DNA of 5,126 nt from an uncultured Mycoplasmatota bacterium. GTDB lineage: Bacteria; Bacillota_I; Bacilli_A; RF39; UBA660. The notes below the pieces were generated by a model. That model saw only the letters and a list, made by a program, of their open reading frames with translations. It did not search any database and had not been told where the DNA came from. Below, piece after piece: positions 1 through 4,843 of this stretch. Positions within the stretch are counted from its first letter, which is position 1. Each line of letters starts with the position of its first letter. The stretch lies in the NCBI GenBank assembly GCA_946491675.1, contig CAMLYN010000087.1:1-5126 (forward strand), written 5' to 3'. Both the position numbers and the translations under genes were made by a program.

Positions 1-120
1 TTGAATTCTTTCTCTTTTTCCTTCAACAATTTTAACATTAACCTTTACTGTATCCCCAACTCTAAATTCAGGAATATCATTACGGATTTGTTTTGAAGTT
101 ATCTTATCTACAAGATCCAC
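1..120 (-). CDS. rplS: Ribosomal protein L19, N-terminal part (runs off the window)
   Basis: Large-subunit ribosomal protein L19, which sits at the interface between the 30S and 50S subunits. Only the first 40 codons are present; the gene continues past the left edge. The visible protein contains an [14 protein letters not shown] segment and then [12 protein letters not shown], both typical of the L19 N-terminus, so the family call is firm. No ATG is available. The start is taken as GTG at 120-118, preceded by GGAG at a suitable distance (around 130-133). This gives 40 residues before the window edge, against 41 to the same point in Bacillus L19 as I recall it. It lies downstream of mreCD on the same strand and has its own promoter. 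The mreCD-rplS order differs from the common rimM-trmD-rplS arrangement; whether trmD is elsewhere cannot be seen. Confidence 0.93.
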   Translation of the reverse strand, partial: MDLVDKITSKQIRNDIPEFRVGDTVKVNVKIVEGKRERIQ

Positions 121-185
121 AATGTCACTCTCCTTTATATAAACTATAATCATAATAACAATATCAGCGGATTACGTCATTAACC

Positions 186-214
186 ATTCTAACATAATAT
201 AATAACCATGTCAA
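186..214 (-). promoter_or_regulatory. Sigma-A-type promoter for rplS, with a short leader
   Basis: On the minus strand a perfect TTGACA (-35, 214-209) is separated by exactly 17 bp from TAGAAT (-10, 191-186). Transcription would begin near 179 and give a leader of about 60 nt before the GTG start. The -35 box directly abuts the TAG stop codon of mreD. L19 autoregulatory leaders are known in Firmicutes. The leader here contains an ATCCGCTGATA segment, but I cannot confirm that it matches that RNA family. No terminator is visible between mreD and this promoter, so read-through from mreCD is also possible. Confidence 0.8.
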
Positions 215-706
215 CTATTTACTTCGTAATATTTTATGCTTTTTGCTATACATTTCAGTAAATATATATATTATAATGCAATATATTATATTCAATAATA
301 AAGAAGAATATATACTTTCTAACAAATCATAAAAATTAAATAATTGATTTTTAAAAATAACTACAAATAAATAATTTATAATTCGATATACAACAATTGA
401 AATAATTGTTATTAGAATACTTGTATATATATTATTTGATAACAAGTAGTTTAATAGTCCTACTATAAAACCAATCATTATAAAAATGAAAAAATTGAAA
501 AAAAGCGTATTTAAATAAGTAATATCATATAAAAGGCCAATAATTGCTACATAGCGAAAGTAGCGATAATTATTATTGTTAAAATAAGGATAAATTATAA
601 CTAATGAAACAATTGTAAAAAGGGGTAAAAATAAAGATGTTGGTAAAATATACCGAGATAAAATGCCATCTAAAAGGAAAGAAATAACCGAAACTAAAAC
701 AATCAT
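215..706 (-). CDS. mreD: Rod shape-determining membrane protein MreD
   Basis: Integral membrane protein of the elongasome, which helps direct lateral cell-wall synthesis with MreC, MreB, RodA and PBP2. The 163 residues are almost all hydrophobic and aromatic, with about five membrane segments broken by short polar turns. The protein ends in a charged tail (YSKKHKILRSK). The length is close to the usual 160-175 for MreD. Sequence conservation in this family is low, so the call rests on size, topology and position directly behind mreC. The ATG start (706-704) overlaps the mreC TGA stop in an ATGA arrangement, which implies translational coupling. Its ribosome binding site AGAGGA (716-711) lies inside the last codons of mreC. 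The gene ends in TAG, directly next to the rplS promoter. Confidence 0.85.
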   Translation of the reverse strand: MIVLVSVISFLLDGILSRYILPTSLFLPLFTIVSLVIIYPYFNNNNYRYFRYVAIIGLLYDITYLNTLFFNFFIFIMIGFIVGLLNYLLSNNIYTSILITIISIVVYRIINYLFVVIFKNQLFNFYDLLESIYSSLLLNIIYCIIIYIFTEMYSKKHKILRSK

Positions 707-1551
707 GCATTCCTCTTTAATAAAGTAACATAGTTTATATTATCAAAATTGACTTCTGATTTCATTTCCAAAACATTAGATAAATCAAATGTATCCGTTC
801 TAACCCCTGTTATTTTTCCAATTATAACACCTGCTGGAAAAATATCCCCCATGCCTGTAGTTGTTACAATTGAACCATTTTCAATTTGATCAGTTTGAGA
901 AATACCTTCGATTATATGCGTTTTTGTTTCACTATCATAACTACTTAAAATGCCATAAACATAGTCGTCATCTGTTTGAATTTTAACTGATATTTTTTCA
1001 ACGACATCTGTTGCCGTGATTAATCTAATAGTACTATTAAATGTAGTTGTTGATATAACTTTGCCGATTAAACCTTCACCAACAACTGCCGGCATTCCAA
1101 TCGTAACACCGTCATGCTCTCCTTTATTAATTGTAATCGTATCATACCAATAACCTAAGTCCCGATTAATTACAGTTGCGCTAAGTTGGGTATATTCTGA
1201 TAATGCATTATTTATATTTAGTAAGGATTTCATTTCTTCCAATTGTTTCTTCAACTCATCATTTTCATATTTATAATGTATATTATTTTCATTTTCCTGT
1301 TTTAAATTCAAATATTCTTCGTACATTTTGTTTTTTTCTTTATTTTCAGATATTTTATTGGTGAAAAATTCAATTGGATAACCAAGTATCTTTTGAACAG
1401 TTAAAACACTATCTTTAATAGTCTTTTCAAAAATAGTTAATTCTCGATCAGTTATAACAACATTAACAATAAACCCAACAATTAAGCAAAAAATTAAAAC
1501 ACAGACAATAATTATTTTGTTTTTTTTATTTTTACGATTTTTCTTGTACAT
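703..1551 (-). CDS. mreC: Cell shape-determining protein MreC
   Basis: Bitopic membrane protein that organises the peptidoglycan elongation complex at the outer face of the membrane. The 282 residues show the family layout. There is a basic cytoplasmic start (about 1-12, rich in Lys and Asn), one membrane helix (about 13-33), a polar helical coiled-coil stretch (about 65-112), and then the double beta-barrel region (about 120-280). The barrel region carries the characteristic GYWYDTITINKGEHDGV and GLIGKV segments. The length matches Bacillus MreC (about 290). The ATG start follows AGGGTGG at a normal distance. It is the first gene of an mreC-mreD pair. No mreB lies directly upstream, where it is usual; an XRE regulator gene occupies that place, so mreB must be elsewhere or absent. 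Confidence 0.95.
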   Translation of the reverse strand: MYKKNRKNKKNKIIIVCVLIFCLIVGFIVNVVITDRELTIFEKTIKDSVLTVQKILGYPIEFFTNKISENKEKNKMYEEYLNLKQENENNIHYKYENDELKKQLEEMKSLLNINNALSEYTQLSATVINRDLGYWYDTITINKGEHDGVTIGMPAVVGEGLIGKVISTTTFNSTIRLITATDVVEKISVKIQTDDDYVYGILSSYDSETKTHIIEGISQTDQIENGSIVTTTGMGDIFPAGVIIGKITGVRTDTFDLSNVLEMKSEVNFDNINYVTLLKRNA

Positions 1552-1569
1552 ATTTTTCCACCCTTATAT

Positions 1570-1598
1570 ATTATATCCAATTTAAACTATTTTTAAAA
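1570..1598 (-). promoter_or_regulatory. Candidate promoter of mreCD
   Basis: On the minus strand a perfect TATAAT (-10, 1575-1570) has a weak -35-like TTTTAA (1598-1593) at 17 bp spacing. The expected start near 1563 would leave only about a dozen leader bases. The mreC ribosome binding site would then sit almost at the 5' end of the message. Confidence is limited by the poor -35 box. Confidence 0.5.
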
Positions 1599-1599
1599 G

Positions 1600-1619
1600 A
1601 AAAAAAGAACAATTCTTTT
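1600..1619 (-). terminator. Weak terminator after the minus-strand XRE gene
   Basis: On the minus strand AAAAGAA (1619-1613) and TTCTTTT (1609-1603) form a 7-bp stem with a 3-base loop, and the T run continues to 1600. The stem begins inside the TAA stop codon. It has one G-C pair, so it is weak. It is nearly symmetric and could also act on plus-strand transcripts. Confidence 0.4.
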
Positions 1620-1977
1620 ACTTCAAATTAAATTTACTTTTAATTTTGTCAACTGTTCTTTTTGGATTGCTACAAAACATATTATATAGCTCACGACTCT
1701 TCTTTATCTCTTCAATTATTTTTATATCATTATTTGCCATTTTGACAGGATATTCTTCCCCATCTTCATTTATAACTTTAACGTCCATTCCTAAAACATA
1801 CTTTGCATCTAAATCTAATATTTCGATTAATTTTAAAAAGTTTCCCATATTAGGAGTTCTGGTTCCTGTTTCATATCCACAAATTGATACTTTTGATACG
1901 CCTAACAATCCGCCCAATGTTTCTTGAGACATTTTCTTAGCCAATCTAGCCTCTTTTAATCTTTCACCTATTATCAT
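1618..1977 (-). CDS. XRE-family helix-turn-helix regulator (119 aa)
   Basis: DNA-binding regulator of the Cro/CI (XRE) type. Residues 1-60 form the HTH domain. The recognition region SQETLGGLLGVSKVSICGYE is followed by TGTRTPNMGNFLKLIEILDL, a typical pattern for the last helices. Residues 65-119 form a charged helical tail of the kind often used for dimerisation. The start is placed at ATG 1977-1975 because GGAGG (1987-1983) lies 5 bases upstream. An in-frame TTG at 1995 would put that ribosome binding site inside the gene and is less likely. It is transcribed away from the 2110-2322 regulator across a shared 132-bp control region. The target genes are unknown; the arrangement suggests it controls at least the divergent pair itself. 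Confidence 0.9.
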   Translation of the reverse strand: MIIGERLKEARLAKKMSQETLGGLLGVSKVSICGYETGTRTPNMGNFLKLIEILDLDAKYVLGMDVKVINEDGEEYPVKMANNDIKIIEEIKKSRELYNMFCSNPKRTVDKIKSKFNLK

Positions 1978-1996
1978 AATAACCTCCGTAATCAAA

Positions 1997-2088
1997 TTGT
2001 TAACTTCATTATACCATATATTGAGATAATTACAACTTTTTTAATTTTTTGTTAACTTTTATCTTGAAATTAATTATAAGTTAATGTA
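1997..2088. promoter_or_regulatory. Candidate operator sites of a divergent regulator switch
   Basis: TTGTTAACTT occurs twice in perfect form (1997-2006 and 2049-2058), 52 bp apart, which is about five helical turns. Both copies would therefore face the same side of the DNA. A related inverted copy, AAGTTAATGT, lies at 2079-2088. The core GTTAAC is palindromic, as expected for a dimeric HTH protein. One site covers the predicted start of the minus-strand message. The second is just upstream of the plus-strand -35 box, and the third lies between the plus-strand -35 and -10 boxes. Which regulator binds which site is not shown by the sequence. Confidence 0.5.
2008..2035 (-). promoter_or_regulatory. 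Promoter of the minus-strand XRE gene
   Basis: On the minus strand TATAAT (-10, 2013-2008) is preceded by TGG, which gives an extended -10. TTGTAA (-35, 2035-2030) lies 16 bp upstream. Transcription should start near 2001, inside the first copy of the repeated GTTAAC-centred site, so a bound regulator would block the promoter directly. Confidence 0.75.
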
Positions 2089-2092
2089 TAAT
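2064..2092 (+). promoter_or_regulatory. Promoter of the plus-strand HTH gene
   Basis: TTGAAA (2064-2069) and a perfect TATAAT (2087-2092) are separated by exactly 17 bp. The start would fall near 2099, leaving a leader of about 11 nt, so the AGGAGG ribosome binding site (2100-2105) lies at the very 5' end of the message. Confidence 0.8.
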
Positions 2093-2109
2093 TAATTGTA
2101 GGAGGCGAT

Positions 2110-2322
2110 ATGATGAATAAATTACAGGAAAACCGTATCAAAAATAATTATAGCTGTCAATATATGGCAAATAAATTAAAAATAAGCAAATCTTTCTATT
2201 GGCAAATAGAAAACAAGAAAAGAAGACTGAGTTATGACATTGCAGTAAAGATAGCTAGCATTTTTGGAACTAAACCTGATAATATTTTTTATGAAGAATA
2301 CAGTAAAAAACAAGAATGTTAA
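2110..2322 (+). CDS. Small XRE/Cro-like HTH regulator (70 aa)
   Basis: A protein that is almost only a Cro-type helix-turn-helix domain. The region SCQYMANKLKISKSFYWQIE (about residues 15-34) supplies the two DNA-binding helices. KRRLSYDIAVKIASIFGTKPDNIF follows as the usual C-terminal helices, ending with a short Lys-rich tail. AGGAGG (2100-2105) precedes two adjacent ATG codons (2110 and 2113). The second has the better spacing (7 against 4 bases), so the true protein may be 69 residues. The gene faces away from the larger XRE regulator, like cro against cI in temperate phages. It runs into ssb, sharing its last bases with the ssb stop codon. It has no enzymatic domain. It could be a phage-derived or toxin-antitoxin-type repressor, but no toxin partner is adjacent. 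Confidence 0.88.
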   Translation: MMNKLQENRIKNNYSCQYMANKLKISKSFYWQIENKKRRLSYDIAVKIASIFGTKPDNIFYEEYSKKQEC

Positions 2323-2342
2323 ACTTCTACTTCTTGTTTTTT
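2305..2342. terminator. Bidirectional terminator inside two convergent gene ends
   Basis: A perfect 12-bp inverted repeat pairs AAAAAACAAGAA (2305-2316) with TTCTTGTTTTTT (2331-2342) around a 14-base loop. Read from either side it gives a hairpin ending in six T residues. The loop contains both stop codons, which overlap as TTAA (2319-2322). The stem is coding on both strands and specifies the same Lys-Lys-Gln-Glu residues near the C-terminus of each protein. Confidence 0.75.
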
Positions 2343-2657
2343 GCTAGATAAAAACGTTACGCGTTCAGCAACAACTTCCATCACATTTCTTTTAATATCT
2401 TCAGAATATTCAACCAATCTAGTTTGAATGCGACCACGAACTCCTATTAGATCGCCCTTTTTACAATATTCGGCAGTTGATTCAGCAATTCCCTTCCATA
2501 AAACACAAGAAATAAAATCAGTTTCATATTCGCCATCAATATTTTTATATGGTCTTTGAACTGCTAAAGTTATATTAGTAACTTTGTTTCCGTTTTCAGT
2601 CTCTCTTACTTCTGGTTCTCTTACTATTCTTCCAACGATAATCGATTGATTAAGCAT
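2319..2657 (-). CDS. ssb: Single-stranded DNA-binding protein, short form without acidic tail
   Basis: Binds and protects single-stranded DNA during replication, repair or DNA uptake. The 112 residues are nearly all OB-fold. The start MLNQSIIVGRIVREPEVRET, a central TDFISCVLWKG and then KKGDLIGVRGRIQTR are classic SSB strand motifs. The protein stops at SSKKQEVEV. There is no long flexible linker and no DDDIPF-like acidic tip, which normally recruits partner enzymes. In this it resembles the 113-residue SsbB type of Bacillus or phage SSBs, not the main replicative SSB. It is also not placed between rpsF and rpsR, the usual site of the housekeeping gene. The ATG start has an excellent AAAGGAGGT site (about 2662-2670). 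A second full-length SSB elsewhere in the genome is likely but cannot be seen here. Confidence 0.93.
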   Translation of the reverse strand: MLNQSIIVGRIVREPEVRETENGNKVTNITLAVQRPYKNIDGEYETDFISCVLWKGIAESTAEYCKKGDLIGVRGRIQTRLVEYSEDIKRNVMEVVAERVTFLSSKKQEVEV

Positions 2658-2678
2658 ATTTTACCTCCTTTCGCAACC

Positions 2679-2707
2679 AATATAACACAGTAAAAATATT
2701 GATGCAA
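2679..2707 (-). promoter_or_regulatory. Promoter of ssb
   Basis: On the minus strand TATATT (-10, 2684-2679) is preceded by TGT, which gives an extended -10. TTGCAT (-35, 2707-2702) lies 17 bp upstream. Immediately further upstream on the same strand is an A6 tract (2720-2715), which could serve as an UP-like element. Confidence 0.6.
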
Positions 2708-2712
2708 ATAGG

Positions 2713-2801
2713 CCTTTTTTAATTTTATTACTTAAAAACTGGTCATTTTTTAATTTTGATCATTCATTTTTTTAATTTGTACATATAGAAATTATTTTTT
2801 T
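2713..2801. repeat. Repeated T6-7/AATT tracts upstream of ssb
   Basis: The 222-bp gap between ssb and the lipoprotein gene has no credible coding frame. It holds three near-identical units: CCTTTTTTAATTTTA (2713-2727), CATTTTTTAATTTTGA (2744-2759) and CATTTTTTTAATTTGT (2765-2780). They are offset by 31 and 21 bp, about three and two helical turns. A further T7-8 run lies at 2794-2801. Such phased tracts usually produce intrinsic DNA bending. Positions 2802-2852 are AT-rich with no other feature I can support. Confidence 0.45.
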
Positions 2802-2852
2802 AGATAACTATTAATTAATTAAGCATATCAAAATTGAATTTTAATAAAAAAT

Positions 2853-2881
2853 TAAAAAATTATCGTTTTTTCACGATAATT
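2853..2881 (-). terminator. Terminator of the lipoprotein gene
   Basis: On the minus strand AATTATCG (2881-2874) pairs with CGATAATT (2865-2858) around an 8-base loop, and a T run follows. The stem starts within the TAA stop codon of the gene. It has two G-C pairs, which is modest but good for this genome. Confidence 0.75.
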
Positions 2882-3191
2882 AGTCACATTGTAAAAAATA
2901 TTTTACATCTTTAACATCTTTTGTTGTTTCATCAATGATAAGTTCAACATATGAATCATCACTACACTTTTCAATTTTAGTTAAATCAAAGCTAGCTTGA
3001 ACTTGTTCGTTAGCATCTTTTAACTGTTTAATTGAAACTGTTGGATTGGTTAAACCTTCACTTCCTTTTTGGTAATTATTATAAAAAGTTGTTGCATATT
3101 CTTTCATTACCTCTTCATATTTTTCTTGGCTACCACATCCAACTAAAACTAATGAACAAGCTAAAGCAGTTATAATCAATATTTTTTTCAT
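2880..3191 (-). CDS. Small lipoprotein of unknown function
   Basis: A secreted, membrane-anchored protein of 103 residues that I cannot assign to a named family. The start MKKILIITALACSLVLVGCG is a clear lipoprotein signal peptide: two lysines, a hydrophobic core and the lipobox LVGC, with Cys19 as the lipidated residue. The mature part is about 84 residues, polar and probably alpha/beta. It has an acidic stretch after the anchor and strand-like VELIIDE and VKDVKYFLQC segments near the end. Two further cysteines (76 and 102) could form a disulfide outside the membrane. The ATG has an excellent AAAGGAGG site four bases upstream. It appears to be a single-gene unit with its own promoter and terminator. 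The binding partner or substrate is unknown. Confidence 0.88.
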   Translation of the reverse strand: MKKILIITALACSLVLVGCGSQEKYEEVMKEYATTFYNNYQKGSEGLTNPTVSIKQLKDANEQVQASFDLTKIEKCSDDSYVELIIDETTKDVKDVKYFLQCD

Positions 3192-3212
3192 AGGTCCTCC
3201 TTTATTTTAACA

Positions 3213-3227
3213 ATGATATTATATCAT
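3213..3227 (-). promoter_or_regulatory. Extended -10 promoter of the lipoprotein gene, inside a palindrome
   Basis: On the minus strand TATGATATAAT contains a perfect extended -10 (TATAAT at 3223-3218). No good -35 box is seen, which extended -10 promoters can tolerate. The -10 sits at the centre of a 15-bp palindrome, ATGATAT-T-ATATCAT (3213-3227). This may be an operator or a by-product of AT-rich sequence. Confidence 0.55.
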
Positions 3228-3253
3228 AATTTTTGCATAAAATATATAATCTT

Positions 3254-3700
3254 TTATTTTTTGTCGGAAATATTAATTATATTGTCTAGTATTTTTTTTA
3301 TACCCCACCATGGTAATAATGCACATTTTTTTCGTCCCGGTTGTTTGTAAATATCATCATAAACAATTGCTTGTTCCAACTTGCTTTCATCATATTCTCT
3401 ATTTTCAATCATGCTTTCAAAATTTTGATATATTTTTTTTGCATCCTCAACTGTTTTTCCAATTAATGTATCAATCATTATGGAGGTACTACTAGTACAA
3501 ATAGCACAAGCTTCTCCATCAAAACGAATATCGATGATTTTATTATTTTCTATTTTTACCATTAGATTTATTTCATCAATACAACTTTCATTATTAGTAT
3601 TAGAAAACATATAAGTATTATCATCAATTAATCCTTTATTTTTTGGATTTTTGTAATGTTCTAAAATAATATCTCTTTTCAATTTAGCATTATCATTCAT
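3254..3700 (-). CDS. sufU: SufU/IscU-type Fe-S cluster assembly scaffold
   Basis: Member of the NifU-N/IscU/SufU family, which receives sulfur from a cysteine desulfurase; SufU proteins act as zinc-dependent sulfur carriers or cluster scaffolds. From ATG 3700 it has 148 residues, close to Bacillus SufU. Visible motifs are the N-terminal helix KLKRDIILEHYKNPKNKG, then NESCIDEI (Cys40, Asp42), GEACAICTSS (Cys65, Cys68) and GRKKCALLPWWG (Cys126). These keep the three ligand cysteines and the aspartate of the family. Cys68 is an additional nearby cysteine. The start is uncertain: a GTG at 3709 is in frame and would add three residues, and the ribosome binding site is weak for both. No SufS, SufB, SufC or SufD is adjacent. 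The upstream neighbour is a cysteine synthase-like gene, which fits sulfur supply. It is one of the least well-initiated genes here despite a very strong promoter. Confidence 0.88.
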   Translation of the reverse strand: MNDNAKLKRDIILEHYKNPKNKGLIDDNTYMFSNTNNESCIDEINLMVKIENNKIIDIRFDGEACAICTSSTSIMIDTLIGKTVEDAKKIYQNFESMIENREYDESKLEQAIVYDDIYKQPGRKKCALLPWWGIKKILDNIINISDKK

Positions 3701-3724
3701 ATAAATCACTCATTTCTTATATTA

Positions 3725-3753
3725 ATTATAGTTTATATACCTTGTATCGTCAA
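3725..3753 (-). promoter_or_regulatory. Strong promoter of the sufU-like gene
   Basis: On the minus strand TTGACG (-35, 3753-3748) and a perfect TATAAT (-10, 3730-3725) have the ideal 17-bp spacing. The start falls near 3718, giving a leader of about 18 nt. The scaffold gene can therefore be expressed independently of the cysteine synthase gene upstream. Confidence 0.85.
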
Positions 3754-3787
3754 TATTTTTCACTTTTAAGTATCACATTGTTATATA

Positions 3788-4753
3788 TTAATGAGATATT
3801 TTTAATATCTCATAACCAAGTAATTCTATTCTTTCAGAAATTAAACTTTTATTAGTATTATTCTTTACTAAATCAGTTGATAGATATTTCTTTAAATCAT
3901 CAGGAAAAATTGTAGCTATATTATCAATTCCAGATATCACGGCGCCCAAAAAATTAGCGCCACTAGAAATTCCAACTCCTAAGCCTAATTTAGATGCTAA
4001 TAGTCTAGCCATATTAATAGCATCATTATCATCTATTAAAATTATATCATCAATCACGTTTTTATCAAATAAACTAGGAATAAAATCATCACCAATTCCT
4101 TCTATTTTATGAGTTCCTGTTTTTACTCCTTTTGTAATCATCGGTAAACTTTTAGGTTCTAAAGCCAAAATTTTGATATTATTATTTTGTTCTTTTAATC
4201 TTTTTGCTACGCCCATCAAAGTTCCACCTGTTCCAACACCACTAATAAAACCGCTAACTTGAGGATATTGCTTTAAAATTTCATTGGCTGTTGTATTATA
4301 ATGAACTATAACATTATCATTATTGTCAAATTGATTTGGTCTGAATCCATTAATTTTAATAGCTAATTCGTCAGCTCTTCTAATACACTCCTTAAAACCA
4401 CCGTCTTCTTGTGATACCAAATATACAGTTGCTCCATATAATCTCATTATTTTTATTCTTTCTTCACTAACCCAATCTGGCATAAAAATATAAACAGGAT
4501 TTTCACGTAACGCACCAATTGCTGCAAGTGAAATTCCTGTATTACCACTAGTAGCTTCAATTATAGGTTGGCCTTTTTTTAACTCATTATGTTCGTACGC
4601 TTTGCTAATTATATAATCTGCCATCCTATCTTTAATACTTCCTGTTAAATTATAATACTCTAGTTTTACATATACGCTCTTAATATTGTTATCATATTTA
4701 TAATTTATTTTTATCATTGGGGTATTACCTATCAAATTATTCATATTAAGCAT
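3788..4753 (-). CDS. Cysteine synthase-like PLP enzyme (CysK/CysM family)
   Basis: Fold-type II pyridoxal-phosphate enzyme, expected to make L-cysteine from an activated serine (O-acetyl- or O-phosphoserine) and sulfide in the cytoplasm. From ATG 4753 it has 321 residues. Visible motifs are GNTPM near the start, LTGSIKDR with the PLP lysine Lys41, the substrate loop TSGNTG (68-73), the phosphate-binding loop GVGTGGT (172-178), IEGIGDDFIP (217-226) and SSGAN (263-267). FPDDLKKYLST replaces the usual PDSGERYLST near the end. The exact acyl donor cannot be read from the sequence, so no symbol is given. Three ATGs compete (4756, 4753, 4744). 4753 best fits the AAAGGA site (4762-4757), though the spacing is short. 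Only about 50 bp of native upstream sequence remains before the IS110 element, so its original promoter may have been displaced. Confidence 0.88.
   Translation of the reverse strand: MLNMNNLIGNTPMIKINYKYDNNIKSVYVKLEYYNLTGSIKDRMADYIISKAYEHNELKKGQPIIEATSGNTGISLAAIGALRENPVYIFMPDWVSEERIKIMRLYGATVYLVSQEDGGFKECIRRADELAIKINGFRPNQFDNNDNVIVHYNTTANEILKQYPQVSGFISGVGTGGTLMGVAKRLKEQNNNIKILALEPKSLPMITKGVKTGTHKIEGIGDDFIPSLFDKNVIDDIILIDDNDAINMARLLASKLGLGVGISSGANFLGAVISGIDNIATIFPDDLKKYLSTDLVKNNTNKSLISERIELLGYEILKISH
3791..3813 (-). other. Perfect hairpin in the last codons of the cysteine synthase gene
   Basis: ATGAGATAT (3791-3799) and ATATCTCAT (3805-3813) form a perfect 9-bp stem with a 5-base loop, ending directly before the TAA stop (3790-3788). 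No T run follows on the minus strand, so it is not a standard terminator. It may stabilise the 3' end of the message or act as a weak stop before the sufU promoter. Confidence 0.5.
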
Positions 4754-4764
4754 CATTCCTTTCC

Positions 4765-4778
4765 GCCTCGCTTGAGGC
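4765..4778 (-). other. GC-rich hairpin just upstream of the cysteine synthase gene
   Basis: GCCTC (4765-4769) and GAGGC (4774-4778) form a 5-bp all-strong stem (4 G-C pairs) with a 4-base loop. It lies directly before the AAAGGA ribosome binding site on the minus strand. A competing pairing CTTGA/TCAAG (4771-4775 with 4784-4788) shares its bases. It could be part of a leader structure or of the original IS target. It is unusually GC-rich for this window. Confidence 0.4.
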
Positions 4779-4809
4779 TCGTCTTCAAGGCATACATAGC
4801 TATGAAAAC

Positions 4810-4837
4810 TTGTAATAAATTTATTTTTTTATATAAT
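4810..4837 (+). promoter_or_regulatory. Promoter driving the IS110 leader RNA
   Basis: TTGTAA (4810-4815) and a perfect TATAAT (4832-4837) are separated by 16 bp. Transcription would begin near 4844, just before the GAAGGAGTG that forms the 5' strand of the long closing stem. In the circular form of the element, right-end sequence could supply a stronger -35 box. Confidence 0.65.
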
Positions 4838-4843
4838 ATATTA

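Noticed and set aside
703..706. TGA read as Trp (Mycoplasma-type code)
   Set aside because: No gene contains an internal TGA, Trp is TGG throughout, and TGA ends mreC at the expected length.
1646..1927. Open frame of 93 codons on the plus strand
   Set aside because: It lies entirely opposite the minus-strand XRE gene, has no ribosome binding site and shows no family motif. It is a shadow of the real gene.
3310..3495. Open frame of 61 codons on the plus strand
   Set aside because: It is antisense to the sufU-like gene, with a Phe/His-rich translation of no recognisable kind and no ribosome binding site.
3693..3713. Six-codon upstream frame overlapping the sufU-like start
   Set aside because: It has no convincing ribosome binding site, and such short frames are common by chance.
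4743..4752. Exact 10-base match ATATTAAGCA between the cysteine synthase start and the leader RNA (4917-4926)
   Set aside because: It sits where a left-target guide might be, but an end at 4752 has no matching right-donor guide in the RNA, and a match of this length is plausible by chance in AT-rich DNA.
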